DNA of 64,000 nt from Serratia silvae (GTDB lineage: Bacteria; Pseudomonadota; Gammaproteobacteria; Enterobacterales; Enterobacteriaceae): the NCBI RefSeq assembly GCF_023282985.1, contig NZ_JAGQDC010000003.1:1-64000 (forward strand), written 5' to 3'. A model generated the notes under the pieces. It worked only from the letters and a program-made list of their open reading frames with translations, had not been told where the DNA came from and did not search any database. Both the position numbers and the translations under genes were made by a program. Shown here one piece after another: positions 1 to 8,997 of the stretch (positions are counted from its first letter, which is position 1; the number at the start of each line of letters is the position of its first letter).

Positions 1-69
1 TAGGCTGGGTGTGTAAGTGCAGCGATGCATTGAGCTAACCAGTACTAATGATCCGTGAGGCTTAACCTT
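1..69 (+). rRNA. rrl: 23S ribosomal RNA, 3' end (partial)
   Basis: The window opens inside the last bases of 23S rRNA; the end matches the enterobacterial 23S 3' terminus (GGCTTAACCTT). The rest lies outside the window. It is followed by a 5S gene and tRNA-Asp, the arrangement of E. coli rrnH. The mature end is placed by resemblance to E. coli. Confidence 0.92.
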
Positions 70-171
70 ACAACACCGAAGGTGTTTTAGAGAGATTGAA
101 GTAGATTTTCAGCGGGTTCCGAGATTGGTTCTGGTGGTCATGAAAATGACGGCCAAGAATGAAACAGAATT

Positions 172-291
172 TGCCTGGCGGCAATAGCGCGGTGGTCCCA
201 CCTGACCCCATGCCGAACTCAGAAGTGAAACGCCGTAGCGCCGATGGTAGTGTGGGGTCTCCCCATGCGAGAGTAGGACACTGCCAGGCAT
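172..291 (+). rRNA. rrf: 5S ribosomal RNA
   Basis: About 120 nt with the classic enterobacterial 5S start (TGCCTGGCGGC) and complementary end (CTGCCAGGCAT), which pair as helix I. It lies about 100 nt after the 23S end in the same rRNA operon. Exact mature ends may differ by a few bases. Confidence 0.95.
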
Positions 292-383
292 CAATTAAAC
301 GTTATCAGTATGACACCTGGTAATGCGCGAAATCACTCAGGTGGTTTTGCCAGCATCGAAAGATGCGACGTAAAAGAATCGGT

Positions 384-460
384 GGAGCGGTAGTTCAGTT
401 GGTTAGAATACCTGCCTGTCACGCAGGGGGTCGCGGGTTCGAGCCCCGTCCGTTCCGCCA
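384..460 (+). tRNA. aspU: tRNA-Asp (GTC anticodon)
   Basis: A 77-nt cloverleaf running from GGAGCGG to CGTTCCG-CCA with the anticodon loop CTGTCAC (GTC, aspartate) and the T-loop GGTTCGAGCC. CCA is encoded. It is the last gene of the rRNA operon, as aspU is in E. coli rrnH. An identical copy lies at 9899-9975. Confidence 0.97.
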
Positions 461-470
461 CTTAATTGAT

Positions 471-500
471 AAGCCCTGAGTCTCTGACTCAGGGCTTTTT
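471..500 (+). terminator. Rho-independent terminator of the rRNA operon
   Basis: A perfect 12-bp stem (AAGCCCTGAGTC / GACTCAGGGCTT) with a 3-nt loop is followed by a T run. It sits 10 nt after tRNA-Asp and ends the 23S-5S-tRNA transcript. Confidence 0.92.
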
Positions 501-605
501 CATTTGCATAAATTGAACACCCCAATGGCTTATTCCTGCCCCAATTAGCGTCAATTTCTGATTATTGTTGCCAATTAATCAAAAGTCTTATGCACAATAG
601 GGCGT

Positions 606-660
606 TTTTGATCAACAAAACTGCTGCCATAATCCTCTCAAGCTGTTTTGATAAACAAAC
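606..660 (+). promoter_or_regulatory. dkgB upstream direct repeats and likely promoter
   Basis: Two near-identical direct repeats (TTTTGATCAACAAAAC at 606-621 and TTTTGATAAACAAAC at 646-660) flank a -10-like CATAAT. A related inverted copy (TTTTGATTAATTGG on the minus strand) lies near 570-583. This looks like a promoter with a repeated operator. The binding protein is unknown, and the assignment is from pattern only. Confidence 0.35.
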
Positions 661-675
661 CGAGAGAACACAATT

Positions 676-1479
676 ATGAGCATCCCTGCATTTGGCTTAG
701 GTACCTTCCGTCTGCAAGATCAAGTGGTGATCGATTCCGTGAGCACCGCTCTGGAACTGGGCTACCGTGCCATCGATACCGCACAAATCTATGAGAACGA
801 AGCGGCTGTTGGCCAAGCAATCGCAGCCAGTGGCGTGAAACGTGAAGAGTTATTTATCACCACCAAGATCTGGATCGCCAACCTGGGTAAAGACCAGTTG
901 ATCCCTAGCCTGCAAGAAAGCCTGAAAAAGCTGCAAACCTCCTATGTGGATCTGACCTTGATCCATTGGCCATCACCGAACGATGAAATCTCGGTTGCCG
1001 AGTCTATGGCGGAGTTGGTTAAGGCTAAGGAACTGGGGCTGACGCGCCAGATTGGTATTTCCAACTTCACTGTTGAACTGATGCAGCGCGCTATTGATGC
1101 GGTGGGGGCTGATGCGATTGCCACCAACCAAATCGAACTCTCACCATATCTGCAAAACCGTCAGGTGGTTGAATTTGCGCAACAGCATGGCATTGCCATC
1201 ACCTCCTATATGACGTTGGCGTATGGCAAAGCGTTGCAAGATGAAGTCATCAACAATATCGCCAAGCGCCGTGATGTGACTGCGGCTCAGGTGATCCTGG
1301 CCTGGGCGATGCAGCTGGGTTATGCGGTGATCCCGTCCTCGACAAAGCGTGAAAACCTGGCGAGTAATCTATTGGCGCAGCAACTGACACTGTCTGATGA
1401 TGAAATGGCTGCGATTGCTGCATTGGAATGCAATGGCCGCCTGGTTAGCCCGGAAGGTCTGGCTCCAAACTGGGATTGA
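676..1479 (+). CDS. dkgB: 2,5-diketo-D-gluconate reductase B (aldo/keto reductase)
   Basis: A cytosolic NADPH-dependent aldo/keto reductase, known in E. coli as DkgB/YafB, which reduces 2,5-diketo-D-gluconate, methylglyoxal and other small carbonyls. At 267 aa it has the family's normal length. The AKR catalytic tetrad is visible as Asp34, Tyr39 (in IDTAQIYEN), Lys64 (TTKIW) and His97 (LIHWP), and the C-terminal cofactor-binding segment ([11 protein letters not shown]) is intact. Its place directly after the rRNA operon matches E. coli. It is a single-gene unit with a strong terminator after it, and the upstream region carries the repeats described separately. Confidence 0.95.
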   Translation: MSIPAFGLGTFRLQDQVVIDSVSTALELGYRAIDTAQIYENEAAVGQAIAASGVKREELFITTKIWIANLGKDQLIPSLQESLKKLQTSYVDLTLIHWPSPNDEISVAESMAELVKAKELGLTRQIGISNFTVELMQRAIDAVGADAIATNQIELSPYLQNRQVVEFAQQHGIAITSYMTLAYGKALQDEVINNIAKRRDVTAAQVILAWAMQLGYAVIPSSTKRENLASNLLAQQLTLSDDEMAAIAALECNGRLVSPEGLAPNWD

Positions 1480-1482
1480 TAT

Positions 1483-1520
1483 CTTGGCCGTCTGTGATTC
1501 TGAGGCCACAGACGGCCAAG
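1483..1520 (+). terminator. Terminator after dkgB
   Basis: A perfect 14-bp inverted repeat (CTTGGCCGTCTGTG / CACAGACGGCCAAG) with a 10-nt loop is followed by CTTGTTTT. It stops dkgB transcription and may also act on the opposing PTS remnant ending at 1527. Confidence 0.85.
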
Positions 1521-1526
1521 CTTGTT

Positions 1527-1852
1527 TTAACGAGCGATCTTTTGGTGTAGGGCGATAATCTCACGGCCCATTTCCATCAGCATAATCGCGCTCATCAGAT
1601 GGTCCTGCGCATGAACCATCACCAGATGAACCGGGATTTTACCGCTGCCCTCGTCCATTTCGATCAGTTTGGTCTGCACGTGGTGAGCGCCAGAGAGTGC
1701 CTCTTGCGCTTGCTGCATATATGTTCGGCCTGGACGAAATCTTCTTCTTCGCGTGCACAGCGCATGGCTTGAAACACCAGACTGCGGGCGTAACTCGCAT
1801 TGGCAATCAGCTCCATTACTTCGTTTTCCAAATCAATTTCAGGCTTCCTCAA
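1527..1852 (-). pseudogene. PTS lactose/cellobiose-family IIA component, frameshifted
   Basis: Two overlapping minus-strand frames together make one IIA protein of the Lac/Chb family, which carries phosphate from HPr to IIB. The N-terminal part (TTG start at 1852, LENEVMELI...REEEDFVQAEH) breaks at an ATATAT tract (1717-1722). The C-terminal part continues in another frame and includes the phosphorylated-histidine motif VHAQDHLM. Total length 326 nt equals 108 codons plus 2, so a 2-nt AT slip would restore a normal IIA of about 107 aa. It overlaps the end of the IIB frame, as in an operon. It is either a decaying gene or a sequencing error. Confidence 0.8.
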
Positions 1853-2151
1853 TCAGCGCCAGGGCTTGATCCAAGACCTTGTCACCCTTTCATGGTGCCG
1901 TAGGCCATCATATCGATGCAGGCGACTTTTTTATGGTGCTCATGGGCAATCTTCTCGCACTCGGCCAGCTTATAGCGGATCTGCGGCCCCAGCAGCGCGA
2001 CGTCAAATTCGATTACCGCCGTTTTGTATTCACGGATCGACTTGGCGCAGATCTCGGCGTCAATACCGCGTGCTTTGGCGGCTTCCTGCATCTTTTTCAC
2101 CAGCAGACTGGTGGACATACCCAAGTCACACACTAACAGGATCTTTTTCAT
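1839..2151 (-). pseudogene. PTS lactose/cellobiose-family IIB component, frameshifted near its end
   Basis: This IIB protein starts at 2151 behind a good ribosome-binding site (GGAGAAATAAC). It carries the phospho-accepting Cys8 in LLVCDLGMSTS, the signature of cellobiose/chitobiose IIB subunits. The open frame stops early at 1882 after 89 aa. One extra base at CCCTTT (1885-1890) causes this: removing it continues the frame as DKVLDQALALIEEA to a stop at 1839, giving the usual 103 aa. Only the C-terminal helix is lost, so a shortened product might still fold. No IIC permease or glycosidase lies nearby. Confidence 0.8.
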
Positions 2152-2249
2152 GTTATTTCTCCAGGCGTTCCAGCAGGTGCTGGATTAAAAGTGGAGAAGA
2201 AATTGGGTGGTCTGACGTCCACCGCATTCTGGTTACAACATCGGCCAGC

Positions 2250-3140
2250 TTAGCGGGGTGTCAGGCTTTCGCTAAGAAAGTCGATAAAGCTGCGTAGGCG
2301 GTTGCTTACGGCGCTGTCGCTGTAATAAACCGCATTGACCGGTATGGCAACCGGCAGCGTCTCCTTGATCAGGATCTGCACTAAATCCCCACGCTGAATA
2401 TCTTCATCGATCATAAAGTTCGACAGACAGGCGATGCCGTTGCCATGTAGGCAGAGGTGGCGCTGTGTTTCTCCGCTGTTGGTAGTCAGCCCCGGAGTGA
2501 TCTCCAACTGCCGGCCATCGGCGCTGGCTAATGGCCAACGGTTCAGGCTGAGCAGATCGTTGAAGCCGATGCAGCAGTGTTGCGCCAGCTCCTCCACGTT
2601 TTGCGGGGTACCGAACTGCCGCAGATAGGCCGGTGACGTCACAATTTTTCGATAGCTGGTCATCAGTTTACGCGCCTTCAAACTTGAGTCTGTCAGTTCC
2701 CCCACCCGGATGGCAATGTCGACCTTGCGCTCAATCAGGTTGATAAAGGTTTCTGAAGAGACTAGCGAGAGCGACATTTCCGGGTAGCGGGCACGAAACT
2801 CGCCAACCAATGGGGTCAGCACGTGCAACACGACCGGCGTTGCGGCATCCACGCGCAACAGGCCCTGGGGCCGCTGGCGGCTCTCCATCAGCGTATTTTC
2901 CGCTGCGGCCATATCGCTCAGGACTTTCTGCACCTGGCGGAAATAGTTTTCTCCCTCCTGCGTCAGGTTTATCTGGCGGGTGGTGCGATTGAGCAGCGTG
3001 ACCCCCAGCTTACTTTCCAGCTTTTTAACCGTACGGCTGACCACCGAGTTCGCCTGTTCCAAGTGCTCCGCCGCGCGGCTGAAGCTACCGCATTCCACCA
3101 CGGTGACAAAGGTGATCAGTTCATCCGAATTTGCCTTCAT
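2250..3140 (-). CDS. yafC: LysR-family transcriptional regulator YafC
   Basis: A 296-aa LysR-type regulator. The N-terminal winged helix-turn-helix (residues about 5-65: [21 protein letters not shown], then [21 protein letters not shown]) is followed by a substrate-binding domain of the CrgA/YafC type from about residue 90. It sits between dkgB and yafD as in E. coli. It is divergent from an MFS exporter gene, with a 21-bp palindrome between them, so I infer that it controls that exporter and itself. Its effector is unknown. Confidence 0.88.
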   Translation of the reverse strand: MKANSDELITFVTVVECGSFSRAAEHLEQANSVVSRTVKKLESKLGVTLLNRTTRQINLTQEGENYFRQVQKVLSDMAAAENTLMESRQRPQGLLRVDAATPVVLHVLTPLVGEFRARYPEMSLSLVSSETFINLIERKVDIAIRVGELTDSSLKARKLMTSYRKIVTSPAYLRQFGTPQNVEELAQHCCIGFNDLLSLNRWPLASADGRQLEITPGLTTNSGETQRHLCLHGNGIACLSNFMIDEDIQRGDLVQILIKETLPVAIPVNAVYYSDSAVSNRLRSFIDFLSESLTPR

Positions 3141-3154
3141 TGTTGCTCCACCAG

Positions 3155-3175
3155 CAAAATTTATTTGAAATTTTG
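3155..3175. promoter_or_regulatory. LysR-type operator palindrome between yafC and the MFS gene
   Basis: The perfect dyad CAAAATTT-N5-AAATTTTG lies in the 105-bp divergent intergenic region, 15 bp upstream of the yafC start and about 70 bp upstream of the transporter start. It fits the T-N11-A interrupted-dyad pattern of LysR-family sites. Inferred as the YafC operator. Confidence 0.5.
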
Positions 3176-3245
3176 AGCATTTTTATCATTTAAGCACAGG
3201 CAGATAATCACCGCTATCAACCCGAACGCTATTTTGGAGTTAGCA

Positions 3246-4421
3246 ATGCCTCTCGCTTTACTTGCCTTGACCATCAGTGCCTATGCCATCGGCACCACGG
3301 AGTTTGTGATTGTCGGATTGATCCCGACCATCGCCGAACAGTTGAACGTCACTGTGCCCTCCGCAGGGCTGCTGGTGACCCTTTACGCCATTGGGGTGGC
3401 GATCGGCGCGCCGGTACTGACCGCTTTAACCGGCCGAGTGCCGCGCAAGATGCTGCTGGTGGGCCTGATGGTGCTGTTCACCCTTGGCAATCTGCTGGCC
3501 TGGCAGTCACCGAGCTATGAGTCACTGGTGGTTGCTCGTTTACTGACTGGCCTGGCGCACGGGGTGTTTTTCTCGGTGGGTTCAACCATTGCGACCAGCC
3601 TGGTAGCCAAAGAGAAGGCGGCAACGGCCATCGCCATCATGTTTGGTGGCTTGACCGTCGCGCTGGTGACCGGCGTGCCGTTAGGCACCTTTATCGGCCA
3701 GCACTTCGGCTGGCGTGAGACCTTCCTGGCGGTGTCGTTGATTGGCATGGTGGCGATTATTGCCAGCCTCATCTTGATCCCGAACAACATCAAGAACCAG
3801 GCCAGTGCCAGCATCCGCGATCAGCTACAAGTGCTAACTCACCCGCGCCTGCTGCTGATTTACGCCGTTACCGCACTGGGCTACGGCGGGGTATTTACGA
3901 CCTTCACCTTCCTGGCGCCGATGATGCAGGAGCTGGCTGGCTTTTCGGCTCCGGCCGTCAGTTGGATTTTGCTGGCCTATGGCATAGCGGTAGCCATCGG
4001 TAATATTTGGGGCGGCAAGCTGGCCGACCGTCATGGCGCGGTACGGGCATTGAGCTTTATCTTTGCCGCGTTAGCCGCCTTGCTGTTGGTGTTTCAGTTT
4101 ACAGCAAGCCACAGCATCGCCGCGTTGCTGACGGTGGTGGTGATGGGGGTATTTGCCTTTGGCAATGTCCCGGGCTTGCAGGTTTATGTGGTGCAGAAGG
4201 CCGAGCAGTACACACCGAACGCGGTGGACGTTGCTTCTGGCCTGAATATCGCGGCTTTTAACGTGGGGATCGCACTGGGCTCCGTGATTGGCGGACAGAC
4301 TGTGGCCTCACTAGGGTTGGCGCAAACGCCTTGGATCGGGGCACTGATTGTGGTGGGGGCATTGTTACTGATTGGTCTCAGTGGCCGCTTGGATAAACAA
4401 TACCCACGGCAGTTCGCCTGA
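3246..4421 (+). CDS. MFS transporter, DHA1 drug-efflux-type
   Basis: A 391-aa inner-membrane major facilitator protein with about 12 predicted hydrophobic helices, similar to the E. coli YdhP/AraJ group of DHA1 exporters. The N-terminal helix contains the typical AIGTTEFVIVGLIPTIA, and motif A-like sequence GRVPRKM follows TM2. I chose the ATG at 3246 because GGAG lies 7 bases upstream; a TTG at 3234 would add four residues but lacks a ribosome-binding site. It is divergent from the LysR gene yafC, the usual layout of a regulator and its exporter target. Substrate unknown. E. coli lacks this gene at this place. Confidence 0.82.
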   Translation: MPLALLALTISAYAIGTTEFVIVGLIPTIAEQLNVTVPSAGLLVTLYAIGVAIGAPVLTALTGRVPRKMLLVGLMVLFTLGNLLAWQSPSYESLVVARLLTGLAHGVFFSVGSTIATSLVAKEKAATAIAIMFGGLTVALVTGVPLGTFIGQHFGWRETFLAVSLIGMVAIIASLILIPNNIKNQASASIRDQLQVLTHPRLLLIYAVTALGYGGVFTTFTFLAPMMQELAGFSAPAVSWILLAYGIAVAIGNIWGGKLADRHGAVRALSFIFAALAALLLVFQFTASHSIAALLTVVVMGVFAFGNVPGLQVYVVQKAEQYTPNAVDVASGLNIAAFNVGIALGSVIGGQTVASLGLAQTPWIGALIVVGALLLIGLSGRLDKQYPRQFA

Positions 4422-4441
4422 TCCCATCTTGCACTCTTCTT

Positions 4442-4463
4442 GGCCCGCATTGGTGGGCCTTTT
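4442..4463 (+). terminator. Likely terminator after the MFS gene
   Basis: A GC-rich hairpin (GGCCCGCA / TGGTGGGCC, imperfect) is followed by TTTT, about 20 bp after the stop codon. Confidence 0.6.
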
Positions 4464-4647
4464 CGCATTCAGCGCGCACCTTTACAGACACATACACGGC
4501 ATTGATTGAAATCGGCCCGCCTTGCCCCTATAACTGGATCTCTAAAAGCCATGTTGGCAGAGCCGCTCAGGCGTATACTCAATTTAGTCTTGGTAGCCAT
4601 GTTGCTATCAACGTGATCTTCATCCGAACGGGAAATAGGCGAATAAC

Positions 4648-5442
4648 GTGCCGAAACGAACTTATGCAATGAGGTATGTTGCGGGCCAGCCAGTTGAACG
4701 GATTTTCCCTGGTGCCATCAATCAGCCGCTACCGCCCGGGGCCGCTTTGCCTACGTCTGGCGCGCTGCGGGTGATGGTATGGAATATTTTCAAACAGCAG
4801 CGTGCCGATTGGCTTTCTGTATTGAAAGACTTCGGTAAAGATGCGCAGCTGGTGCTATTGCAGGAGGCGCAGACCACGCCGGAATTGGTCAGCTTTGCCA
4901 CTTCTAACTATCTGGCTGCCGATCAGGTGCCCGCCTTTGTGTTGCCGCAACACCCTTCAGGTGTGATGACGTTGGCGGCGGCACATCCGGTGTATTGTTG
5001 CCCGCTGCGCGAACGGGAGCCACTGTTGCGTTTGGCCAAATCGGCGTTGATCACCGTTTACCCGTTATTCAATGGTGAGCTATTGATGGTGGTGAATATC
5101 CATGCGGTGAATTTTAGCCTGGGGGTCGATGTTTACAGTAAGCAGCTTGGCCCGATTGGTGAACAGATCGCCCTCCATCGGGGACCAGTGATCATGGCGG
5201 GGGATTTTAACGCCTGGAGCCGCAAGCGCATCAACGCGCTGTATCAATTTGCCAGCGATATGGCGTTGCACGAGGTCAACTTCACCGACGATCATCGCCG
5301 CAAAGCTTTTGGCCGCCCGTTGGATTTTATCTTTTACCGCAACTTGGGCGTTACGGAGGCCTCGGTGCTGGTGACTCAGGCCTCAGACCACAATCCGCTG
5401 CTGGTGGAGTTCCATTCGCAAACCGATAAACCGGTCTGGTAG
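4648..5442 (+). CDS. yafD: YafD, endonuclease/exonuclease/phosphatase-family protein
   Basis: A 264-aa protein highly similar to E. coli YafD, a member of the EEP (DNase I-like) metal-dependent hydrolase family. Conserved signatures are [10 protein letters not shown] (metal-site Asn), [10 protein letters not shown] (metal-binding Glu), [16 protein letters not shown] and the C-terminal [10 protein letters not shown] catalytic His. The start is GTG at 4648, equivalent to the [15 protein letters not shown] start of E. coli. The physiological substrate of YafD is not established as far as I know. yafE, which follows it in E. coli, is missing here; mltD comes next on the other strand. Confidence 0.93.
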   Translation: MPKRTYAMRYVAGQPVERIFPGAINQPLPPGAALPTSGALRVMVWNIFKQQRADWLSVLKDFGKDAQLVLLQEAQTTPELVSFATSNYLAADQVPAFVLPQHPSGVMTLAAAHPVYCCPLREREPLLRLAKSALITVYPLFNGELLMVVNIHAVNFSLGVDVYSKQLGPIGEQIALHRGPVIMAGDFNAWSRKRINALYQFASDMALHEVNFTDDHRRKAFGRPLDFIFYRNLGVTEASVLVTQASDHNPLLVEFHSQTDKPVW

Positions 5443-5457
5443 CGAAATTTGGCCAAT

Positions 5458-5487
5458 AAAAAAGCATCCCGAAGGATGCTTTTTTTG
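5458..5487. terminator. Bidirectional terminator between yafD and mltD
   Basis: A perfect stem (AAGCATCC / GGATGCTT) with a CGAA loop is flanked by an A run on the left and a T run on the right, so it can end both the rightward yafD and the leftward mltD transcripts. Confidence 0.92.
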
Positions 5488-5497
5488 TAGCGAAAAC

Positions 5498-6871
5498 TTA
5501 GGTTTCCGGCGACGATTTGTTGCTGACAAACAGGGTCAGCTTCACACCGGGTTGCAGACTACTGCCTTTGCCGAGCGTTGAGTTCCAACGCATCACGTCG
5601 TTAATTTCGACGCCGTGACGACGTGCAATGCTCGATAGCGAATCACCTTTACGCACTTTATAGGTGATGCTGCTGTTATCCTTGGCATTGTTGGCCACTT
5701 GCAGGGTTTGCCCAACTTTCAGCGTGCTCTTGCCACGCAAATTGTTCCAACTCTGCAAATCGCTGGTCTTAACATTCAACCGTTTGGCGATGGTGGATAA
5801 CGTGTCACCGGAGCGAACCTTATACGCACTTCCGCCTGACAGGCCGCTGTTCTTTGCCAACTGAGTAGTTGGTAATGTTGCAGCTATCTGTCCGTCGGCC
5901 AACGAGTCTTTCAACTTTGCGACATTCTTTTTGGGAACCATGATGTAATGGGGCCCATTGGGTGCCGTAACGCCTTTTTTGTAGCCAGGGTTGTAAGCCT
6001 TCATCTTGGTAAGAGAAAGCCCAGACATCTCCGCCGCCTGAGTCAACTGGATCTGCTGCCCGACATCAATACGCGCCAGTGCACGGGTTTCGTCAGTTTT
6101 TGGCAACTTGACGCCGTACTTTTTGCTGTGCTTGATGATATCGCTCAGTGCCAGCATTTTCGGGACATAGATTGACGTTTCACGCGGAAGCGACAATGCC
6201 CAGAACTCGGTGGACTTACCCTGACGTTTATTCGCCTTAACTGCCTGCATGACTCGGCCTTCACCACTGTTATAAGCGGCGATGGTCAGTAACCAGTCAC
6301 CGTTAAACATGCGGTTCAAACGCTCCATCATGTTAAGCGCAGCGGTTGTCGAGGCCACAACATCACGGCGCCCGTCATACCACTGATTGTTTTTCAACCC
6401 ATAATTGCGACCCGTTTGCGGCACGATCTGCCATAGCCCTGCGGCATTGGCACTTGATGTGGCGTGGGGGTCAAAAGCGCTCTCCACTATGGGTAGTAGT
6501 ACCAGTTCCATCGGCATATTGCGTTTCTTAATCTGCCCGACTATCCAGTACATGTACGGCTCTGCCCGTAGTGTTACATCGTGGAGATAGCTCTTACTTT
6601 TTAAATATTTTCTTTTTTGTTCACGGATCCGGTCGTTTTCCGGAACCTCCATCTTCAGCTCGTCGCTAATGAAGTTCCACAGGTTCTGCTGGGCGGCGCT
6701 ACTGTTACTGTCTAGCCACCGTGCCGAACTCGCTGTGTACTCTCCTGCTTCACTTTCTTGACCTGCCGAAGACAGACTCTGTGCATGCTGCTCTGGTGCC
6801 GGTGCATCCTGCCTGGATGACTGGCAACCAACCAACAAGACCGAGGCGAGAAGTATCGCTTTAGCCTTCAT
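5498..6871 (-). CDS. mltD: Membrane-bound lytic murein transglycosylase D
   Basis: A 457-aa outer-membrane lipoprotein that cleaves the MurNAc-GlcNAc bond of peptidoglycan to form 1,6-anhydro ends. The signal peptide with lipobox (KAILLASVLLVGC, lipid on Cys16) fixes the start at 6871; an upstream in-frame start at 6934 would bury it. The SLT domain shows the catalytic Glu in LPIVESAFDP and the family motifs AAGLWQIVPQTGRNYGL and AAYNSGEGRV. Two C-terminal LysM repeats (YKVRSGDTLSTIA and YKVRKGDSLSSIA) bind glycan. It lies downstream of gloB in the same direction, as in E. coli. Confidence 0.96.
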   Translation of the reverse strand: MKAKAILLASVLLVGCQSSRQDAPAPEQHAQSLSSAGQESEAGEYTASSARWLDSNSSAAQQNLWNFISDELKMEVPENDRIREQKRKYLKSKSYLHDVTLRAEPYMYWIVGQIKKRNMPMELVLLPIVESAFDPHATSSANAAGLWQIVPQTGRNYGLKNNQWYDGRRDVVASTTAALNMMERLNRMFNGDWLLTIAAYNSGEGRVMQAVKANKRQGKSTEFWALSLPRETSIYVPKMLALSDIIKHSKKYGVKLPKTDETRALARIDVGQQIQLTQAAEMSGLSLTKMKAYNPGYKKGVTAPNGPHYIMVPKKNVAKLKDSLADGQIAATLPTTQLAKNSGLSGGSAYKVRSGDTLSTIAKRLNVKTSDLQSWNNLRGKSTLKVGQTLQVANNAKDNSSITYKVRKGDSLSSIARRHGVEINDVMRWNSTLGKGSSLQPGVKLTLFVSNKSSPET

Positions 6872-6942
6872 GTGTGTGTCAATATAGTTGCTTAAAAGAC
6901 GAGCAAGGATACTTTGCTTAATCAAAAAACACAACTAAAAGC

Positions 6943-7698
6943 TTAGAAGGCATCCTTGCGCAGGCGTAATTCGGAAAAAACCGAATGAAGCTGACTCGGT
7001 GGTGAGTTAAAGCCTATTTCATTTTGTAAATCAGTGTCATGGCAGCGTAAAAATAGATTAATTTTACGCTCTAATTGCAGCGTTGTGGGCAGGCTGGGTA
7101 CTCCTTTTGCCCTTGATTGCTCAATTTGTTGCTGATATGTTTCAATTTGGCGATCTTGCGGCAAAATTGTCCTGGCAAACTTAAGGTTTGAGAGCGTGTG
7201 TTCGTGTGCGCAACAAATTAAGGTTTCGTCGGGAAGTTGCGCGAGCCGTTGAAATGAGTGGTACATTTGCTCTGCCGTTCCTTCAAAAAGCCGTCCGCAG
7301 CCCGCAGAAAAAAGCGTATCCCCACAGAAAAGATAAGGTGCACTGTAGAATGCTACGTGCCCCAGGGTATGTCCTGGAACGGCGATGGTGGTGTAGCGAC
7401 GCCCGCCAATTGCCAGGATATCGCCATCCTGAACCAACCGATTTGCTCCCTTATTAGCGGTTTCCTGAGGGCCATACACCGGCAGATCCGGATATTGCGC
7501 AACGATTTCCGCGACGCCGCCGACATGGTCGCGGTGGTGATGGGTCAATAATATGGCGTCGGGGGTCAGTTGCCGCTGGGACAATGCCGCCAATACCGGG
7601 CCAGCTTCGCCGGGATCGACGATCACACAGCGCCCTTGCTGGTTAGCTAATAACCAAATGTAATTGTCCTGAAAAGCGGGAATACTGATAAGATTCAT
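6943..7698 (-). CDS. gloB: Hydroxyacylglutathione hydrolase (glyoxalase II)
   Basis: A 251-aa cytosolic binuclear zinc metallo-beta-lactamase-fold enzyme that hydrolyses S-D-lactoylglutathione to D-lactate and glutathione, the second step of methylglyoxal detoxification. The metal motif THHHRDH (His53, His55, Asp57, His58) is intact, as are [21 protein letters not shown] and the C-terminal glutathione-binding CAHEHT segment. It is divergent from yafS and 71 bp upstream of mltD, the conserved enterobacterial order. Confidence 0.96.
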   Translation of the reverse strand: MNLISIPAFQDNYIWLLANQQGRCVIVDPGEAGPVLAALSQRQLTPDAILLTHHHRDHVGGVAEIVAQYPDLPVYGPQETANKGANRLVQDGDILAIGGRRYTTIAVPGHTLGHVAFYSAPYLFCGDTLFSAGCGRLFEGTAEQMYHSFQRLAQLPDETLICCAHEHTLSNLKFARTILPQDRQIETYQQQIEQSRAKGVPSLPTTLQLERKINLFLRCHDTDLQNEIGFNSPPSQLHSVFSELRLRKDAF

Positions 7699-7741
7699 GG
7701 AACACCTCTCGTTGGCAACGGCTTGAAAGAGATACTAAACC

Positions 7742-8461
7742 ATGAAACCAGCCCAGACTCTAGAAAAGCTCACTAGCCCCAACTCCTGGGCCGGGTTGCC
7801 ATGGGGCGAATACTATCGTGAGGCGTTGGAGCAGCAGTTGCAGCCCTGGTGGCCCAAGATGTTTGGTTTCCATCTGTTGAAGATCGGCAATCTCAGCGCC
7901 GAGTTAGATAGCGAAAAGTGTGCCATCTCGCATCAGGTTAACGTGGGATTGGCCGGAGAGAACCTGCATGTGCAGGCCGATCCTTATCAGTTACCCTTTG
8001 CGGCCAAGTCTGTCGATGCCTGCCTGTTGTCCCATACGCTCTCCTACGCCGATGATCCGCACCGTATGTTGCGTGAGGTCGACCGCGTCATGATCGACGA
8101 TGGTTGGCTGGTGATCAGCAGTTTCAACCCTTTTAGCCTGCTAGGTCTGGGGAAGCTGATCCCCCGGTTGCGCAAACGTCAGCCTTACGTCAGCCGGATG
8201 TATACCCAGATGCGCCTGTTGGACTGGCTCAGCCTGCTCAATTATGAGGTGTTGGATCAGACGCGCTTCCATGTGCTGCCCTGGCGGCGCAAGGGAGGCC
8301 CTTTCTTGAGTACACATTTACCGGCGCTCGGCTGTATGAGCGTGATTGTGGCCCGCAAACGAACCTTGCCGCTGACGCCAACGCCGATGAAAGTGGGGGC
8401 GAGAAAACACTCTCTTAGCCGCGCAGTGGGCGCGACTAAGAGTTATCGCAAACTGCCTTAA
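7742..8461 (+). CDS. yafS: YafS, class I SAM-dependent methyltransferase-like protein
   Basis: A 239-aa protein similar to E. coli YafS with a methyltransferase type-11-like core. The segment [20 protein letters not shown] corresponds to the Asp-rich SAM-binding end of strands 3 and 4, followed by [23 protein letters not shown]. The first glycine motif is weak, so activity is not certain. The substrate is unknown. The gene lies between gloB and rnhA as in E. coli, and its last 4 bp overlap the 3' end of the convergent rnhA. Confidence 0.88.
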   Translation: MKPAQTLEKLTSPNSWAGLPWGEYYREALEQQLQPWWPKMFGFHLLKIGNLSAELDSEKCAISHQVNVGLAGENLHVQADPYQLPFAAKSVDACLLSHTLSYADDPHRMLREVDRVMIDDGWLVISSFNPFSLLGLGKLIPRLRKRQPYVSRMYTQMRLLDWLSLLNYEVLDQTRFHVLPWRRKGGPFLSTHLPALGCMSVIVARKRTLPLTPTPMKVGARKHSLSRAVGATKSYRKLP

Positions 8462-8925
8462 GCTTCGGGCTTGTAGCCAACGTCGTCCTGCGTCGGGTTA
8501 CCAGCCGCATCGCGTGCCAGCACGTCACAACGTTCGTTTTCCGGGTGCCCGGCATGGCCTTTGACCCATTCCCAGCGGATGGTATGGCGGGCAATCGCCA
8601 AATCCAGGCGCTGCCAGAGATCGACGTTCTTCACCGGTTTTTTATCGGCGGTTTTCCAGCCGCGCTTTTTCCAGTTATGGATCCAACTGGTGATCCCCTG
8701 GCGTACGTACTGGCTATCGGTGCTCAGCACCACTTCGCAGGGGGTGGTCAACGCTTCGAGCGCCACAATGGCGGCCATCAGTTCCATGCGGTTATTGGTC
8801 GTCAGGTAATAACCCGCGCTGAACAGTTTCTCGTGCTGTTTATAACGCAAAATTGCGCCGTAACCGCCGGGGCCTGGATTACCAAGGCAAGAGCCGTCGG
8901 TGAAAATTTCTACCTGTTTAAGCAT
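8458..8925 (-). CDS. rnhA: Ribonuclease HI
   Basis: A 155-aa cytosolic endonuclease that degrades RNA in RNA:DNA hybrids. It keeps Asp10 (FTDGSC), Glu48 (NRMELMAA), Asp70 (LSTDSQY) and the C-terminal Asp in [10 protein letters not shown], plus the basic handle [17 protein letters not shown]. Start 8925 matches the E. coli N-terminus [11 protein letters not shown]; a longer frame upstream is not conserved. It is divergent from dnaQ across 72 bp, which should hold both promoters. Confidence 0.97.
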   Translation of the reverse strand: MLKQVEIFTDGSCLGNPGPGGYGAILRYKQHEKLFSAGYYLTTNNRMELMAAIVALEALTTPCEVVLSTDSQYVRQGITSWIHNWKKRGWKTADKKPVKNVDLWQRLDLAIARHTIRWEWVKGHAGHPENERCDVLARDAAGNPTQDDVGYKPEA

Positions 8926-8997
8926 CTCTGGTAGACTCTTCCTATCAGTTTTATAAAAACCAAGTCTGACATAAACCAGCGCCATGAGCACAGCATT

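Noticed and set aside
1800-2297. Open 165-aa frame on the plus strand opposite the PTS IIB gene
   Set aside because: It is antisense to the IIB reading frame, has biased low-quality composition (many Arg and Ser) and no ribosome-binding site.
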